64,000 bases of DNA from NCBI GenBank assembly GCA_004519485.1, contig CP038117.1, positions 1,197,001-1,261,000 on the forward strand, given 5' to 3'. The DNA comes from Nannochloropsis oceanica (lineage: Eukaryota > Sar > Eustigmatophyceae > Eustigmatales > Monodopsidaceae). The notes under the pieces are model-generated. The model was not told where the DNA came from, searched no databases, and saw only the letters and a list, made by a program, of their open reading frames with translations. Shown here piece after piece: positions 37,033-48,536 of the stretch. The first letter of the stretch is position 1; the number at the start of each line of letters is the position of its first letter. Made by a program: the position numbers and the translations under genes.

Positions 37033-37369
37033 GATTGCGTAAGGGAGTGAGGGTACAAATGTGGGGAAAGGGATGGGTAGAGAGATCAAGGAGTGTGAGT
37101 AAAAATGAAAGCGGGGGGGGGGGTTAGACGAGGGTGCAGAGCATCGACACATGTAGATACACCAATATTGGAAAATAGCGAAAACCAACAACGAGAAATG
37201 CCTCTGCTTTTGCTTTTGTTTCACTATTTTCATTGATTTATTTTCTCCTTTGATACATGCCATACTGCTTATGCGGGTGCGTGGGTAAGGGTAAGCATTC
37301 ATTAAAGCTAGGCATTTCTCAAATGCTTTACATGCCTCCCTCCTTCCCTCCTGCCTCGCTCCCTCCCCA
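37033..37369. other. Convergent 3' intergenic region (USP / PAN2)
   Basis: These 337 bp lie between two facing stop codons. The stretch is relatively AT-rich around 37190-37300 and presumably contains both polyadenylation sites. No gene was seen. Confidence 0.5.
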
Positions 37370-39616
37370 TCACAGCTGCTGCTCCTGCTCCTGCTCTTGA
37401 TCCTGCTGCAGCTTCCATCCCGTCTTCCGGCCGTACTCATACAACGCGTTCAAAACCAGCTCCACCTTCCCCTCCCTCCGCACCTCCTCCCACTTCCTCC
37501 ATAATCTCAAGGCCGTCCGCGCATCCTCAATCGAGTCGTGCGTCTCCCCCTGAATGTTTTCCTTCAACAAGAAGGCAGCCAGGAATCTTAGACTGATCTT
37601 CCTCTGGCCCTCCAAGCACCACAGGTCCACCGTATCAATCACCTGGGCCGGTGGTACATAGACATTGATAATCCGGAAGTCTTTCTTCAGGCCGTGCCCG
37701 ACCAAGACCACGCCCCGATCGATCAAATATCGCAGTTTCAAATACGCAGTCCGGGCCGAGACAAGGTGATGCCGACAGAGAGATGGGTCCAGGTCCTCCC
37801 TCGTCAAACCCGAAAATCGCGTTAGGTAATCCATGACCGGCTCAGAGGGCAAGACGTAATCATCCATCATTACGATGTCCTCCCGTGCGTCTAATATCGA
37901 CAGACGAGCCAGCGCTTGTCGGCCCTCTTTCGAAACGACGCGAGTGCCATCCTCACGAATAGATGCCATCTCCATCTCCAGTTGGACGAACTCCGCGTCG
38001 ATACCGATCACGTCCCCTCTCCCCGGCATCTGTGAGGGAGGAAGGGGGGTAAAGGACAGAGAGCGCGGAGGAGCAGTGGAAATGGAAGGGGAAGAAAAGA
38101 CCGAGACCGGGATAGAGGGCATTACTGCTGCAGGTGTTGCTGCTGCTTTTGCTGTTGCTGCTGCTGTAGCAACACCACCTGCTTCTCTTTCCTCTCCCTC
38201 CATGCCACCACCCATCCTTGCTCCTGCCTTCCGCAGCTGCTCAAGCCATGCTGCATGTGCTGCCGGCGATGTTTCTCGGTCCCTATAAAGGAGAATACAC
38301 GGTTCCTTCCACGTAGGCAAAAAGCCCAATGCGTCTTCTAAGATCGTCGGAGCGACCAAAAAGTCATTCAAGATGTACCATTGCCACTCCTCCCTCCCGC
38401 CCTCCTTTTCGCCCTCCTTCGCACCCTCCAATTTTTCGCCTGCCCCTTTCCACTCGCTGGCCACGGGCACTTTGACGTGGAGGAGGAGGTGGCCTTCCTC
38501 TCCTGCTTCTCCATTCATTCCTCCTCCTCCTCCTCCTCCTCTTCCTCCTCCTCCTCCTCCTCCTTTTTTCAATCCTCGCCGTTGCATGCCCCCTGGTCCC
38601 CTCGTCCTCCCTCCCCCACTCGCGCCTGCACTCACAAAGGACACCACCGACATCAACTCGTACTCCTTTTCCACCCGTCCTCCCTCCTCCTCCCCCTCCT
38701 TCCTCTCCCCACCCTCCTGCTCTTCCTCCACATTTTCCAATTCCTCCCTCATCCTCACCGTCTTCCCGTCCTCCGAACCGATCCAAAACTCTTCCTCCTC
38801 CCCCCCTTCTTTCCCTCCCTCGTCCTCTCTCCCTCCACCCGGATCCACCACCCTCTCCATCACCGACACGCCCCCCTCCTTCCCGCCCTTCCTCCTCCCC
38901 CCCACCCTCACCCTTATTCTCTCCGGCAACCATGGGCCCCCCAAAGGATTCAGTTGGTGCCAAATCTGCCGTGCAACCTCTTTGCCTGTGCCGACCGTTA
39001 CACCTCCATGCAGGGCAAGGAGGGAGGGAAGGGTGGAGGCCACCCGCTGCTGCTTCAACGGTTCGTAGGCCTTGCTTGCCTCGCACCAGCCGCGGGAACG
39101 GGTCTCGCGGCACAGGGAGGAATGGAGAATTTGAGAGAAGGTGGGAAGGGGGGGAGGGCCAGTGGTGGTGGAGGTGGCGGCGGCATTGATGGAGGTCAGG
39201 ACGCCGAGAATTTTCTCCTTTTTGCTCTTGGCGAGAGAGGCAGTGTCAGTGGGCAGGGAGAAGGAGGAGGAGGAGGAGGAGGAGGGAGGGAAGGAGGAAG
39301 AGGGTTGGGCGGGTTTGAGGGTGGGGGATGGCGTAGGAGAGCCACCGGCGCCGCGTGAGAGGGTTCGTGGGTAGACGAGCTCGAGGATGAAGGAGCGAGT
39401 GGAGGTGACTTTGGAGGGGAGGTTGGGAGGGTGAAGGAAGGTGTTTGTCGTGCAGGCCGTGTAGCCGTACAAGGTATCAATCACGCTCTTCTCTAGCCCA
39501 TTTCCTTCTTCCTGCCCCCCTCCTCCTTCGCTGCCAGAGAGCTCGTCCTCGTTCTCTTCAACCTCTGCTTTTGCTGCTCCGTGCTTCTCAGCAGCGGCGA
39601 CAGCGGCTGCTGCTGC

Positions 39617-39649
<33 letters not shown>

Positions 39650-42073
39650 TTTGGCCCCGCCCCGACCACCTCGACGGGGAGCAGAAGATGAAGCAGAAAA
39701 GGAAGCAGAAAGGGGAGCCACTGCACTGTCCTCCCCGTGGATCTGCGAGAGCAAAAACCGATGCGCACCTTCGGCTCGTTGCTGGACGGGCGCTGCCGCG
39801 GAAGCTTCTAGAAGCCCGAGGGCAACCACCTCGGGGACGTGGCGGTAGACCCTCAAGAAATTGCTGCTTTGGCAAGGCTTTGGTGCCGCGGGAGGGATGA
39901 GGGAGGCAAGACGAGCTTGTCGTTGCTGTGGCTGTTGATGCACAGACTTCCCCTCCTTCCCTTCCTCCTTCTCTTCCTCCCTCCCGACCGTCCCCGTCCC
40001 TACTCCCATGGCCTCCGCCATGGCCATCTGCAGCATGTAGAATAAAAAACCCATCTCACACACCACGCTCTTCTCATTCCCCCAGCACCACCGCGCGTAT
40101 TGCTTCCCCAACACCAGCTCCTTCACCTCCGGTACGTAAAACATCATCTGCAACACCGCATTTGTGTAAGAGTTTGGCAACAGATTTTCCAGACCCACCA
40201 AACTAGTCCTGTTGTACCTCCCGAAGTCAAATCCGTCCAGTCCCCTCTTCGAGAAATCAATCACTACTTTTCTATACCTCTCCGGCACCGCCAATGCCTC
40301 CTCCAATCCTCCCGCCTCTCCCCCCTCCCCCATGAATGAATCCCCCCAATCCTCCTCCCCTTCACCCCTGCCGTCCTCCCTCCCTCCTTCCCCCTCTTCC
40401 TCTTTCCTCCGTGGATCCACGACTAGGTATGCATCCCTCCGGGCCTTGCCAAACAAGAGGGATTGAAAAGGATAGTGGTAGAAGGTATTGGGGACGTATC
40501 CCACAAAGTCCTGCGCGCTCATTTTGGTGAACAAAGCAGGGTTGATGACCCTCTGGGGGGGGTGTCGAATCGGGAGGGAGGAGGCGACTGCGGGGGTCGT
40601 GGCGAAGGAGGAGGAGAGCTCGAGGAGGGGATGGGGGGGGGCGGCCAGGTAGGTAGGCCGGAAGACGTAGTGCGAAGCAGGGTTGGGATCTGAGGGCGGG
40701 ATGGAGAGCGGGGCCGGGGGTGGAAAGGCAAGGATGTCGTCGAGAGGGAGGGTGGGGTAGTTGCAGACCGCGCCAGAGTCGGTGGCATAGGTGACCACAA
40801 GGCCACTTGGGGTTCCAAACGAAAGGAGCTCGCCGGAGAGGGAAGTAGAGAGGCAGGACATGGGAGAGGGGGCCCCGATTTGGTAGTCTTGGAGGTGGAA
40901 GAATGCGGTCTCGGCGGCCGTGACATTGAACGGATCGCAAGTGAGGAACTGACCTGTGCTGCCGGAGGCGACGAGAAGGCGGTCCTTGTCCTTACCGGGG
41001 AGGAAGGAAAGGAGGGAGGGCGAGCCGAGGGCGGGTGCGAAGGAGAGGGGGAGGGTTTGACGGAGCATCCGTAAATCAAATACCTTAATGAGCGGATCGG
41101 GCAAAAAGCGAGTGGGGGCCAGCCCGGAACGGTCGTAGGGGTTGAGGGAGCGACCTTGTGTCCCTGTAGCCACCACCAAGTCGTCCCATGTACATAGACT
41201 CGTCACTGGTCCAGTGTATGCCTCCAACTCCCTCTCGACCCCCTGGCGGGATCGCATCATCCCGTCTAAGAACCGCAGTCGTCCATCGGTGCCTCCGGTG
41301 ATAACGGCGCGATTACTCTCCATGCAGGCAGAGGGGCTCGTGACGTCTATCATTCTTACCACGGTAAGACCTGTTACTAAATCAAGCTGCCAGACATGTC
41401 CTTGGTTTCCGCCCACCGTCAGATACTCCCCTCCAAAAGCTGCCATGTGGTGGCTCCTAGGCACGTTCAAGGCCCCGCACGTAAACTCTTCTTTGCCGGC
41501 TTTCTTGTGGGCGCTGCCATTGCGGCTGCCGTCGTCGCTATCGTCGCTGTCAGCCCCCCCTGCAGCGCGGCCACCCACACGGAGGCTTGCGGGGCTCGCC
41601 TGTTTCTTCCCACCCTCCATCTCTCCCTCCTCCTCCCCCAGCATGGCCTTGGAGGGAGCCCCACAAATGGCCAGACAATTCCGATTGTGCATCCTCACTT
41701 CTTTCCCCGAGATGGAAATCACACCCTCCCCAAAACAACGGATCTGCCGCACGGGGCATGGATGCGCCATGACAGATACATGCTTGTGCATGGTCGGCTG
41801 GGCCAGGGCAGAGAGGCGGCCGTTGCCCGTGCCGACCCACAGGAGCTCCTCGATAGGGTCGAACGCCAGAGCCGTGATGGGGAAGCCATCACTAGGCACA
41901 CGACCGAGCTCAGCCCAGCTCCCTGGAACGTGGCCCTCCGTAGGGCCGTCGAGCTCCTCGTCCTCGTGGTAGCCCGACCGGGAGAATGGGGGGTCCTCCT
42001 CCTCCTCCTCCTCCTCCTGCTGCTGCTGCTGCTGCTGCCCTGGCGGGATGAAGGGAGCACTCAGGCCGTTCAT
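37370..42073 (-). CDS. PAN2: PAN2, catalytic subunit of the PAN2-PAN3 poly(A) nuclease
   Basis: One uninterrupted frame of 1567 residues. PAN2 with PAN3 trims mRNA poly(A) tails in the cytoplasm. The N-terminal third matches the PAN2 WD40 propeller (ITALAFDPIEELLWVGTGNG, then repeats to about 480). The middle is the inactive ubiquitin-protease-like domain (GLENLLPNSYTNAVLQMM), in which the Cys-box position is not cysteine, as in other PAN2. The C terminus is a DEDDh RNase-T exonuclease: GIDAEF (about residue 1358), DIVMMDDYV, VGHGLKKDFR and HDSIEDARTA (about 1510) supply the acidic residues and His. Low-complexity inserts (Ala run, Glu/Gly-rich parts) make it longer than yeast or human PAN2 (about 1100-1200 residues). 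It ends in a QEQEQEQQL tail. No intron-like TCCC/GGGA tracts are present. It is divergent from RPL38. Confidence 0.95.
39590..39650 (-). repeat. (GCA)n poly-Ala coding repeat in PAN2
   Basis: A CTG/GCAG run on the plus strand is read as consecutive alanine codons in an insert of the PAN2 USP-like domain. It is probably length-variable. Confidence 0.85.
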
Positions 42074-42594
42074 GGCTGAGTGAGGAGGTCGAGCTCAATA
42101 GCTGTGCTGGAAGAGAAAATAATGGTGGCCGTGGTGGTGAGCAAAGCACCTTACTGAATTCCGTGACCTATCCACAAGTGTTGCCAAGGGTGAGGCAAGG
42201 TACTAGCGAGGAAAGCAGGAACTGAAGTGCTGGCCTGCTTGAGGTCACGTCAGGTCATTCTCCCCTCCACCGTGCTTTCCCCCACCTTCGCTAGTGGTTC
42301 AGCGCAGCGTTCGCCTCCCATCCTCCCTTTGTCTCACCAGCGCTATCCACCAGCCGCCCATGACCACGATCGATAGGCAGAATTCATGAACTTACCGGTT
42401 TGTGGGCGTGCACGGGTCGGGTTGGCTGTCGCAAAGGAAAGAGCAAACGAAGGCCACTCATTCATCCCTTCTTCTGCCTTGCCCGTCTCTCCGCACGTTC
42501 TAACCCTTTCCTCCACACACAAACACACACACACATGCATTTCACTCGCAATCACCCACAGGAAGTACAGGTCAGCAACCTTTACTCAGGAATC
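42074..42594. other. Divergent promoter region (PAN2 / RPL38)
   Basis: These 521 bp lie between two divergent starts. The right end is the RPL38 5' UTR, which runs directly into an exon that ends at the ATG. A short CA repeat sits near 42518-42535. No TATA box was identified. Confidence 0.5.
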
Positions 42595-43579
42595 ATGGTA
42601 CGTGCTGTGGTGGCGCCTTACGAGGGGGGGGGCGGACCGGGGTAGGGGGCGACCGCAGCATGGAGTCATGACTGAGATGTTTGTTGGGAGGGGGGTGGGC
42701 AGTAGGAGGCGTGCAAGCACAGCGTGGGCACGCGGACGAGTGGAGTGCCTCACGCATGCATACTTCGAGTGTCATGGATATGGTATTTGAGTGTCGCATG
42801 TGGAGACACGGTCGATCGGTCATCTCACTCCGTTTCCCTTTCCTCCCCTCCTTTGCTCCCTCCCTCCCCTCAGCCCAAGGAGATCAAGGACATCCGCGAC
42901 TTCCTCCAGAAGGCCCGAAGGTACGTACAGCCTGTTAAAAGCACTCTAACAAGGAATTTTGCGGAAGAGAGCCGAAGAAATGGCTGGCATTTGTTCATAT
43001 GTTTTCTGTCTCGGTCTAGAGTGTTATGCCAGATTTAATTTGTTTCATGCGGCTACTGGGGACCATAGGGCAAGGAAGTACATTTCCATAGAGTTAAACA
43101 TCTGCGCGCATTGTGCCCATCATCCTCTCAATTTTGATTCTTCCAACCTTTTGGTTCTCCTCTGACGCCACAGAAAGGATGCCAAGTCAGTCAAGGTCAA
43201 GAAGTCCAGCACCGGCACCAAGTTCAAGATTCGTTGCAGCCGGGTACGTACTTTGATGTGCATGCTTTTTAAATATGTTCCTTATCTGCATGTGTGCATT
43301 ATTCATTGGTGGTGTATGAAAGTGTTGATTGTTGCTTCCGCTTTCCTCGACTTGCCGGAAGGGGTAGTCGCGTGCAAGAAATGGAAAGGGTGATCCCGGG
43401 CAGACATGAAAGGGGTAATCAAATTCAAAGCCACGTACACTCACCTCATCTTTTGCTCCTCTCCTCTCTTCTCATTTCCATTTATGCAGTACTTGTACAC
43501 GCTGTCGGTCTCTGACATTGAGAAGGCCGAAAAGCTGACCCAGTCCCTGCCCCCTGGGCTCCAGCGCAAGGACATCTAA
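42595..43579 (+). CDS. RPL38: 60S ribosomal protein L38 (eL38)
   Basis: Four exons (42595-42597, 42874-42920, 43174-43243, 43490-43579) join to 69 residues, the normal eL38 length. The protein begins [11 protein letters not shown] after Met, continues with [10 protein letters not shown] and [19 protein letters not shown], and ends [11 protein letters not shown], all eL38 hallmarks. The first intron follows the ATG immediately (ATG|GTACGT), so the initiator codon sits alone at the end of exon 1. Introns in or just after the start codon are common in ribosomal protein genes. eL38 is a small protein of the large ribosomal subunit. The introns are short and largely free of the GGGA tracts seen elsewhere, apart from a TCCC acceptor tract before exon 2. 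Confidence 0.96.
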
Positions 43580-44333
43580 GTGAGCAGAAAGATGGCATGA
43601 TGGCGGGGTAAGTGTTCCTGCGCTCCTTTGCTGCTGCTGTGTAGGCCTGTGGGAAAAGGACAGGGAAGGGTTGGTGGGTCGGTGTGTTGTGGATGGAGAG
43701 AGCTACAGTGAGGGAGAACGAGAAGGGAAGAGGAGGTTGGATATAGAGCTTTTCTTCACTTGACCTTTGCTAACTACAGAGCTGCAGCACGCGAAAGAAA
43801 CAACAACCCAACCATCAACAGGACTGATCTACTGTTGTCGTTCACCAGCTGTGTGCTATCCTATTGCTTGTCGTATTTAGTGTGTACTTGCTGGCTTAAT
43901 CGCCCGCAACGGTTCTGGCGATAAATGCGTACGTCCGAACGTTCTTCATTTTTTCCTTTCCTCTCCTTTTCCGTGGAGGGATATGCGCGACAAGAAGATT
44001 CCAGAAGAAAAAGTGTGTTCCAAAGTATATGAAGATGTTCTTTTTAAGAGGATCAAGTCAATTAAGTCGTATGCTTTTTTTTGTATATCTTTATACTTGG
44101 GTATGCGGCAACTGTGGGGAAGCTACGTGCAGGCACCTTTGGCCGGAACTCCTTGTTCGCTTGCATGTATGTCTCGGGCTTCCCTCTACGCGCTGGTGCT
44201 CCCTCACTGTTTTTCCCCTTGCTCTACGTTTACATTTTTCAATTACAGCAATATTCAGCTTTCTTCCGACTATCGACGCCACCGCCCTCACCGTATCAAC
44301 ACTGGCAGTAACGACGAAACAACAGCCAGCGAA
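43580..44333. other. Intergenic region / 5' UTR of SYLF gene
   Basis: About 750 bp lie between the RPL38 stop and the chosen SYLF start, both on the plus strand. A frame continuous with the SYLF protein extends upstream to an ATG at 43983, but that segment has no conserved motif. It contains a T-rich stretch followed by TTACAG (near 44245) that could be the end of a 5' intron. Confidence 0.45.
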
Positions 44334-45086
44334 ATGACCACCAACATTCAGCAGACAATGGGGCAGATGGGGCAGTTCGTGGAACGTGGTGTGAAGCAAC
44401 TGGTACCCTCAGAAATGGAGCACACAGTGGACGAGGGCCAGGCCATTTTGGGGCGCTACCTGAACATGCCCTTCGCATTTAGCATGGAACAAGAGATCCG
44501 TAAGGCTCGCAACATTTGCAAGAACCTCAAGGACTTCCCTGCCTACCTCGACGGCAAGCTGGTATCCTCTCAAATCAAGCAGGCCGACGCGGTGGTATTC
44601 TTAACGAATGCCCGTGCGGGCATCTTTATGACGGGCCACGTCGGGTCTGGCTTGGTAGTGGCACGCAACTCGGACGGGTCCTGGTCGGCGCCCTCAGCCG
44701 TCTTCTACCTTGGCTCGGGTATGGGCCTGCAAGGCGGCGCAGATGTGACGGACTACGTGGTCATTCTGAAGCGCCAAGCTGTGGACTCCTTCGCGGGTAA
44801 CAACCAGCTGGTCTTGGGCGGCGACGTCGGCGCGACATTTTGGATGGGGCGTCACGGCACGGCTGAGCTCCATATTGGAAAGCGGACCGGTATGGCATTG
44901 GGCTGGGCGGCGAGCAAAGGGTTTTTTGCAGGCGCAGCGGCCACAGCTGGCTATCTTTGCACTCGTGGTGGCATCAACAAGAAATTTTACGGCCGTGAAG
45001 TGGACCCCTGTGACCTGCTCCACGGGAAGATCAGCAAGCCTCGAGCCGCCAAGCCCCTGTACGAGGCCCTCAACGACTTGCCGTAA
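44334..45086 (+). CDS. SYLF-domain (Ysc84/SH3YL1-like) lipid-binding protein
   Basis: A 250-residue protein is read from the ATG at 44334, inside a longer frame open from 43983. It is nearly all SYLF domain (formerly DUF500): ADAVVFLTNARAGIFMTGHVGSG, then VVARNSDGSWSAPSAV, GSGMGLQGGADVTDYVVIL, and LVLGGDVGATFWMGRHG, with a typical glycine-rich end. Family knowledge: SYLF domains bind phosphoinositides and acidic membranes, and in Ysc84 act with actin patches. No SH3 or FYVE domain is attached, so this is the minimal form. The later start is preferred because homology begins soon after it and the upstream stretch looks like UTR or intron. Function here is inferred from the family only. Confidence 0.85.
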   Translation: MTTNIQQTMGQMGQFVERGVKQLVPSEMEHTVDEGQAILGRYLNMPFAFSMEQEIRKARNICKNLKDFPAYLDGKLVSSQIKQADAVVFLTNARAGIFMTGHVGSGLVVARNSDGSWSAPSAVFYLGSGMGLQGGADVTDYVVILKRQAVDSFAGNNQLVLGGDVGATFWMGRHGTAELHIGKRTGMALGWAASKGFFAGAAATAGYLCTRGGINKKFYGREVDPCDLLHGKISKPRAAKPLYEALNDLP

Positions 45087-45687
45087 TGTGCTGGGCAGGA
45101 GAAGGAAGAAGGTAGAACAATTTTGGTGTTTGAGAAAGAAGGGCAGTGGTCCTTAAACAGAAAGGAATGGAAGGTAAGGTTAGTGCGGTGCTTGACTTGT
45201 GTGGTACATGAAAGACGATATTGGCAGAAGCAGCAGTGGTCATTTTAATAAGAACAACAACAATTCCAGCAACACGTATGAAGAAAGCCACGAAGAGAGA
45301 CAAGCAAGTGTCTGCATTGTTCATTATGTGTGTGTGCATGCGAGGGTTCCGTATGTCCCGTCTGCGGAAGAGCGGCTGCTTGTCTAACCATGCTTGGGGG
45401 TGTAGTTAAGTGGGAGGTAAGAGAAAGCATGACTCGAGAGAAAAATGGGGTTTAACTTCACAGTTATCAAAGTCTAGTTTCTGCTTCTTCTTCTTCTTGT
45501 TTCTTTTCTTTCCCAGTTTTAAATTTTCTACCCTTTTCTCTCCTCTCGCTCTAGTGCATGTGTGACGGGCGTAAACACGTCCAACACACCTCTCTCACCC
45601 GCATCCATGCCACACACTCACAATCGACGACACTTTCTACTGTAAATACCCTCCCTCCTCCTCTTCCTCCCTCCTCTCTCCCTTCCC
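45087..45687. other. Convergent 3' intergenic region (SYLF / ZDS)
   Basis: These 601 bp lie between facing stop codons. A pyrimidine-rich (CTT)n-like stretch occurs around 45480-45560. No gene was seen. Confidence 0.5.
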
Positions 45688-47859
45688 TTAAGCCGACATC
45701 ACTGCCTGTTTCCCCGCGCCTACCCCCTGAGATTCTGCCCGCTCCTTGATCTCCTTCGCGTCCCTCAAAATGACATCTGCACACAACAATCCGCTCTTCG
45801 TTGCACCCTCCATGGAATCGATGTAGTCCTGGTAGGTGTACGAGCCCGCCAAATAAAAGTTTTCCACGGGACTCTTCTGCTTCGGCCGGTATACGTCCAT
45901 CCCCGGTGCTTCCCTATACAGACTCTGGCCCAGCTTTACCACGTTCGTCCACGTGCACTCCAACCCGCGTGCCGACGGGAAGAGGTCAAGCACTTGCTTC
46001 AACGTGGCCTCGGCAATTTTCTCGGTCGAGACAGGCATCCACTTGTCGCCCGGCGTCAGGACGCATTGCAGCAGCGTGCCCTCTCCCTCCTTGTAGTACT
46101 CTGCAGGGCTCGTCAAGGCCAGGTCGGCGAAACACGAGAACTCGGCATCGGCACTATAGAGAAGATTATCAATACCCGGGGCCTTGCCATTGGACTTGTC
46201 CCCCGAGACTTCCTTCATCTTCTCCATGTCCTGGAGTTCCGTGACCCAGCCGTTAAACCGGAGTTGCACCTGGGGAGAGAGGAAGGAAGCGATGGTGAGG
46301 AAAAACCCACATATAATGTCCTTAGCCATGATTGCACACCTCAACACTCAAAACCCTCACTCTCTTACCGTGGTCACCGGCACCGCAGTCAGTTTGTAAA
46401 TGTTATCGAACTCTTGAATCTTCCTAAAGCTCTCCGGCAGCAGCTTTTGAATACCGGGAACATCACAGGCCGCCACCACACAATCAAACAGCCTCTCCTC
46501 CCCCGCAACCCCCACCCCTCCCGCGGCGCCCGCCTCCTTCCCGTCCTCCGTATTGGCCTTCCCCGACAGGGTAAACCCCTTGACCCGCGTCGGCTTCCCC
46601 GAACCCGCGTCCGTGTCATAAACCAAGTCTTGAATACGAGAATTCAAGTGTAACTTCACGCCTCGTGCCTTGAGGTAATCCAGGATAGGTTCATGGAGGT
46701 AGGTGTTAGGGGAACCCTCACACATGCGCAAGACCGAGGCCTCGGACCTGACGGCGAAGAGCTGGAAAATCGTAAGCATGCACCTGGCCGAGATGTTGTC
46801 ACAGTCGATGAACCCCAAAGCATACGCGATCGGGTCCCACATTCTCGTCATGCTCCCCCTGCTCCCGCCCTTCCTCAAGAACCACTCGGAGAAGGAAATG
46901 CCGTCTAACGCCCGAACATCCTCCATGGCCGCGTCAAAATTAAACAGCGCCTTCACTACAGGACTCGTAGCCAGCGCCACAGCGTTCGCAATTTTGTCGC
47001 CGATTTCCAATTGCGTTGTGGTGGCAAAGGCCTTGAGACCATTGATAGGAGCACCGATGCCGCCAAAGCGGAAGTCGAGCTCACCCACACGCCCGCCCTT
47101 ATTGATGAAGGAGTGGGTGTGGTCCTTGAGCCGGAGGGAGGACTCGAAAATACCCAGCCGCTTCATGATACCAAACAGGTTGTAGTAACAGCCGAAGAAG
47201 ACATGCAGGCCTGTGTGCGTGGGGAAGGGAGGGAGGGAACGGTAGGGAGGGAAAGGAAAAGGGCGGAGGGGGAAGGGAAATGATGAGATGATATGAGGGG
47301 TTATATTGTAAGAGCAGAAAGTGAATTTTATGCAATTGAAACAAATAAATTCTTCGTCATTACCGTTCCCTCCCTCTTCTCTCAACTCACCCATCTCAAT
47401 GTGGTTCCCGTCCTTGTCCACCCACGACCCGACCTTCCCCCCCGCAAAACGCCGCGCCTCAAAAATCTCGACCTGGTGACCTGCCTCAGCCAAGTCCATC
47501 GCCGTAATTAAACCCCCCAAGCCTCCACCAATTATCCCTACACGAAGCTGCTCCGTATTCTTGTTCTTGACCCGCAAGTTGGCGGGAGGGCCAGACATAG
47601 CACGATCCAATACGGACAGATCCAAGAGCTTCTCCTTGTCCGAGCCACGGATTGCCTCGACCGGTTGCGTGATCACAGAAGACATTACCGTAGTTGCCCT
47701 CTGTCGAAAGCCTGCAGTCGGGAGACGGGAGGAGGGGGCGGAGACGGGGGAGGTGGCAGGGAGGAGGAAAGCCGAGGTCGTGCAGGAGGAGGCGAAGAGA
47801 AGCGTGGCCATGGCGGCCGCGGTCGTGCCTCTTCTACTTGTCTTGATGGGGCTTGTCAT
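45688..47859 (-). CDS. ZDS: Zeta-carotene desaturase, plastid precursor
   Basis: Three exons (47859-47391, 47210-46369, 46269-45688) join in frame to about 630 residues. ZDS introduces two double bonds into zeta-carotene to give prolycopene in plastid membranes, using a quinone acceptor. The N terminus has a basic start, a hydrophobic segment and a TTSAFLLPA junction, fitting a heterokont bipartite plastid signal. The FAD-binding dinucleotide motif [11 protein letters not shown] is followed by [15 protein letters not shown]. Downstream are [40 protein letters not shown] and the C-terminal carotenoid-desaturase motif [19 protein letters not shown]. The DYIDSMEGA ending and overall match favour ZDS over phytoene desaturase. 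Two other in-frame ATGs exist: 47937 upstream and 47811 downstream. The chosen one gives a basic n-region before the hydrophobic core. Confidence 0.92.
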
Positions 47860-48536
47860 GGCGCTGCTGGCCGTCGTCCCTGTAGTTGTCGCGTATTTGT
47901 GTGGTGATGAGATGAGCAAGGCGGCCAGGTGAAGCACATGCGTCAGGTTGAGTTATCAGCTGCAACATAACCCGGCACACATGCCTGGTGCTGCTGATGC
48001 TGCTGACGCGGGGTGGGGAGGTCAACGGGACCGATACCCACGAGGTTTAGAACAAACAAGTCACAGACACCAGGGTCAGTCACAACATATGAATCACAAC
48101 CAGTAGTAGTTGTAGCAGCAGCAGCAAGACATGCGGATGCATTCAGCGCTGCAGGGAGAAGCAAGCTTTCAAGATCGTTAGATTGCGGACCTCGCCGTTG
48201 TTCGGGTGAAGTGTGGTCGGGGCTGTGTGCGGGCCGCAAATAACGTCCACTGCTTGCGTCTTCTATCCAACCACAGGATATGTGGCCGGCTTTCTCAGCA
48301 TCTAAAACAGGTTCATAAAGACATGCGGCTTCAAAACCGAATTTTGGTTGTACACGAATCGGAAAACAAAGACGATCTCCTGCTGCAACGCCGTAGGCGT
48401 CCGCCCAACGACGCAACCTCAAATCTCCTCCGCACTTACACTCACCACAGGAAGTAACAACTCGCGTAAATTGTTTCGTCTTGTCCGCTTCCTCCTTCCC
48501 CCACCGCCCACCACCAGCCTAAACTCAAGCAAAATT
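47860..48536. other. Divergent promoter region (ZDS / pyruvate kinase)
   Basis: About 680 bp lie between divergent starts. A 159-codon open frame on the minus strand (47943-48422) has no recognisable domain and is probably chance. The region presumably holds both promoters. Confidence 0.5.

Noticed and set aside
38364-39900. Several open frames of 90-325 codons overlapping PAN2
   Set aside because: They are low-complexity shadows of the PAN2 frame, which is continuous and conserved.
47943-48422. 159-codon minus-strand open frame upstream of ZDS
   Set aside because: There is no recognisable domain, and it lies in the divergent promoter between ZDS and pyruvate kinase. Chance opening is more likely.
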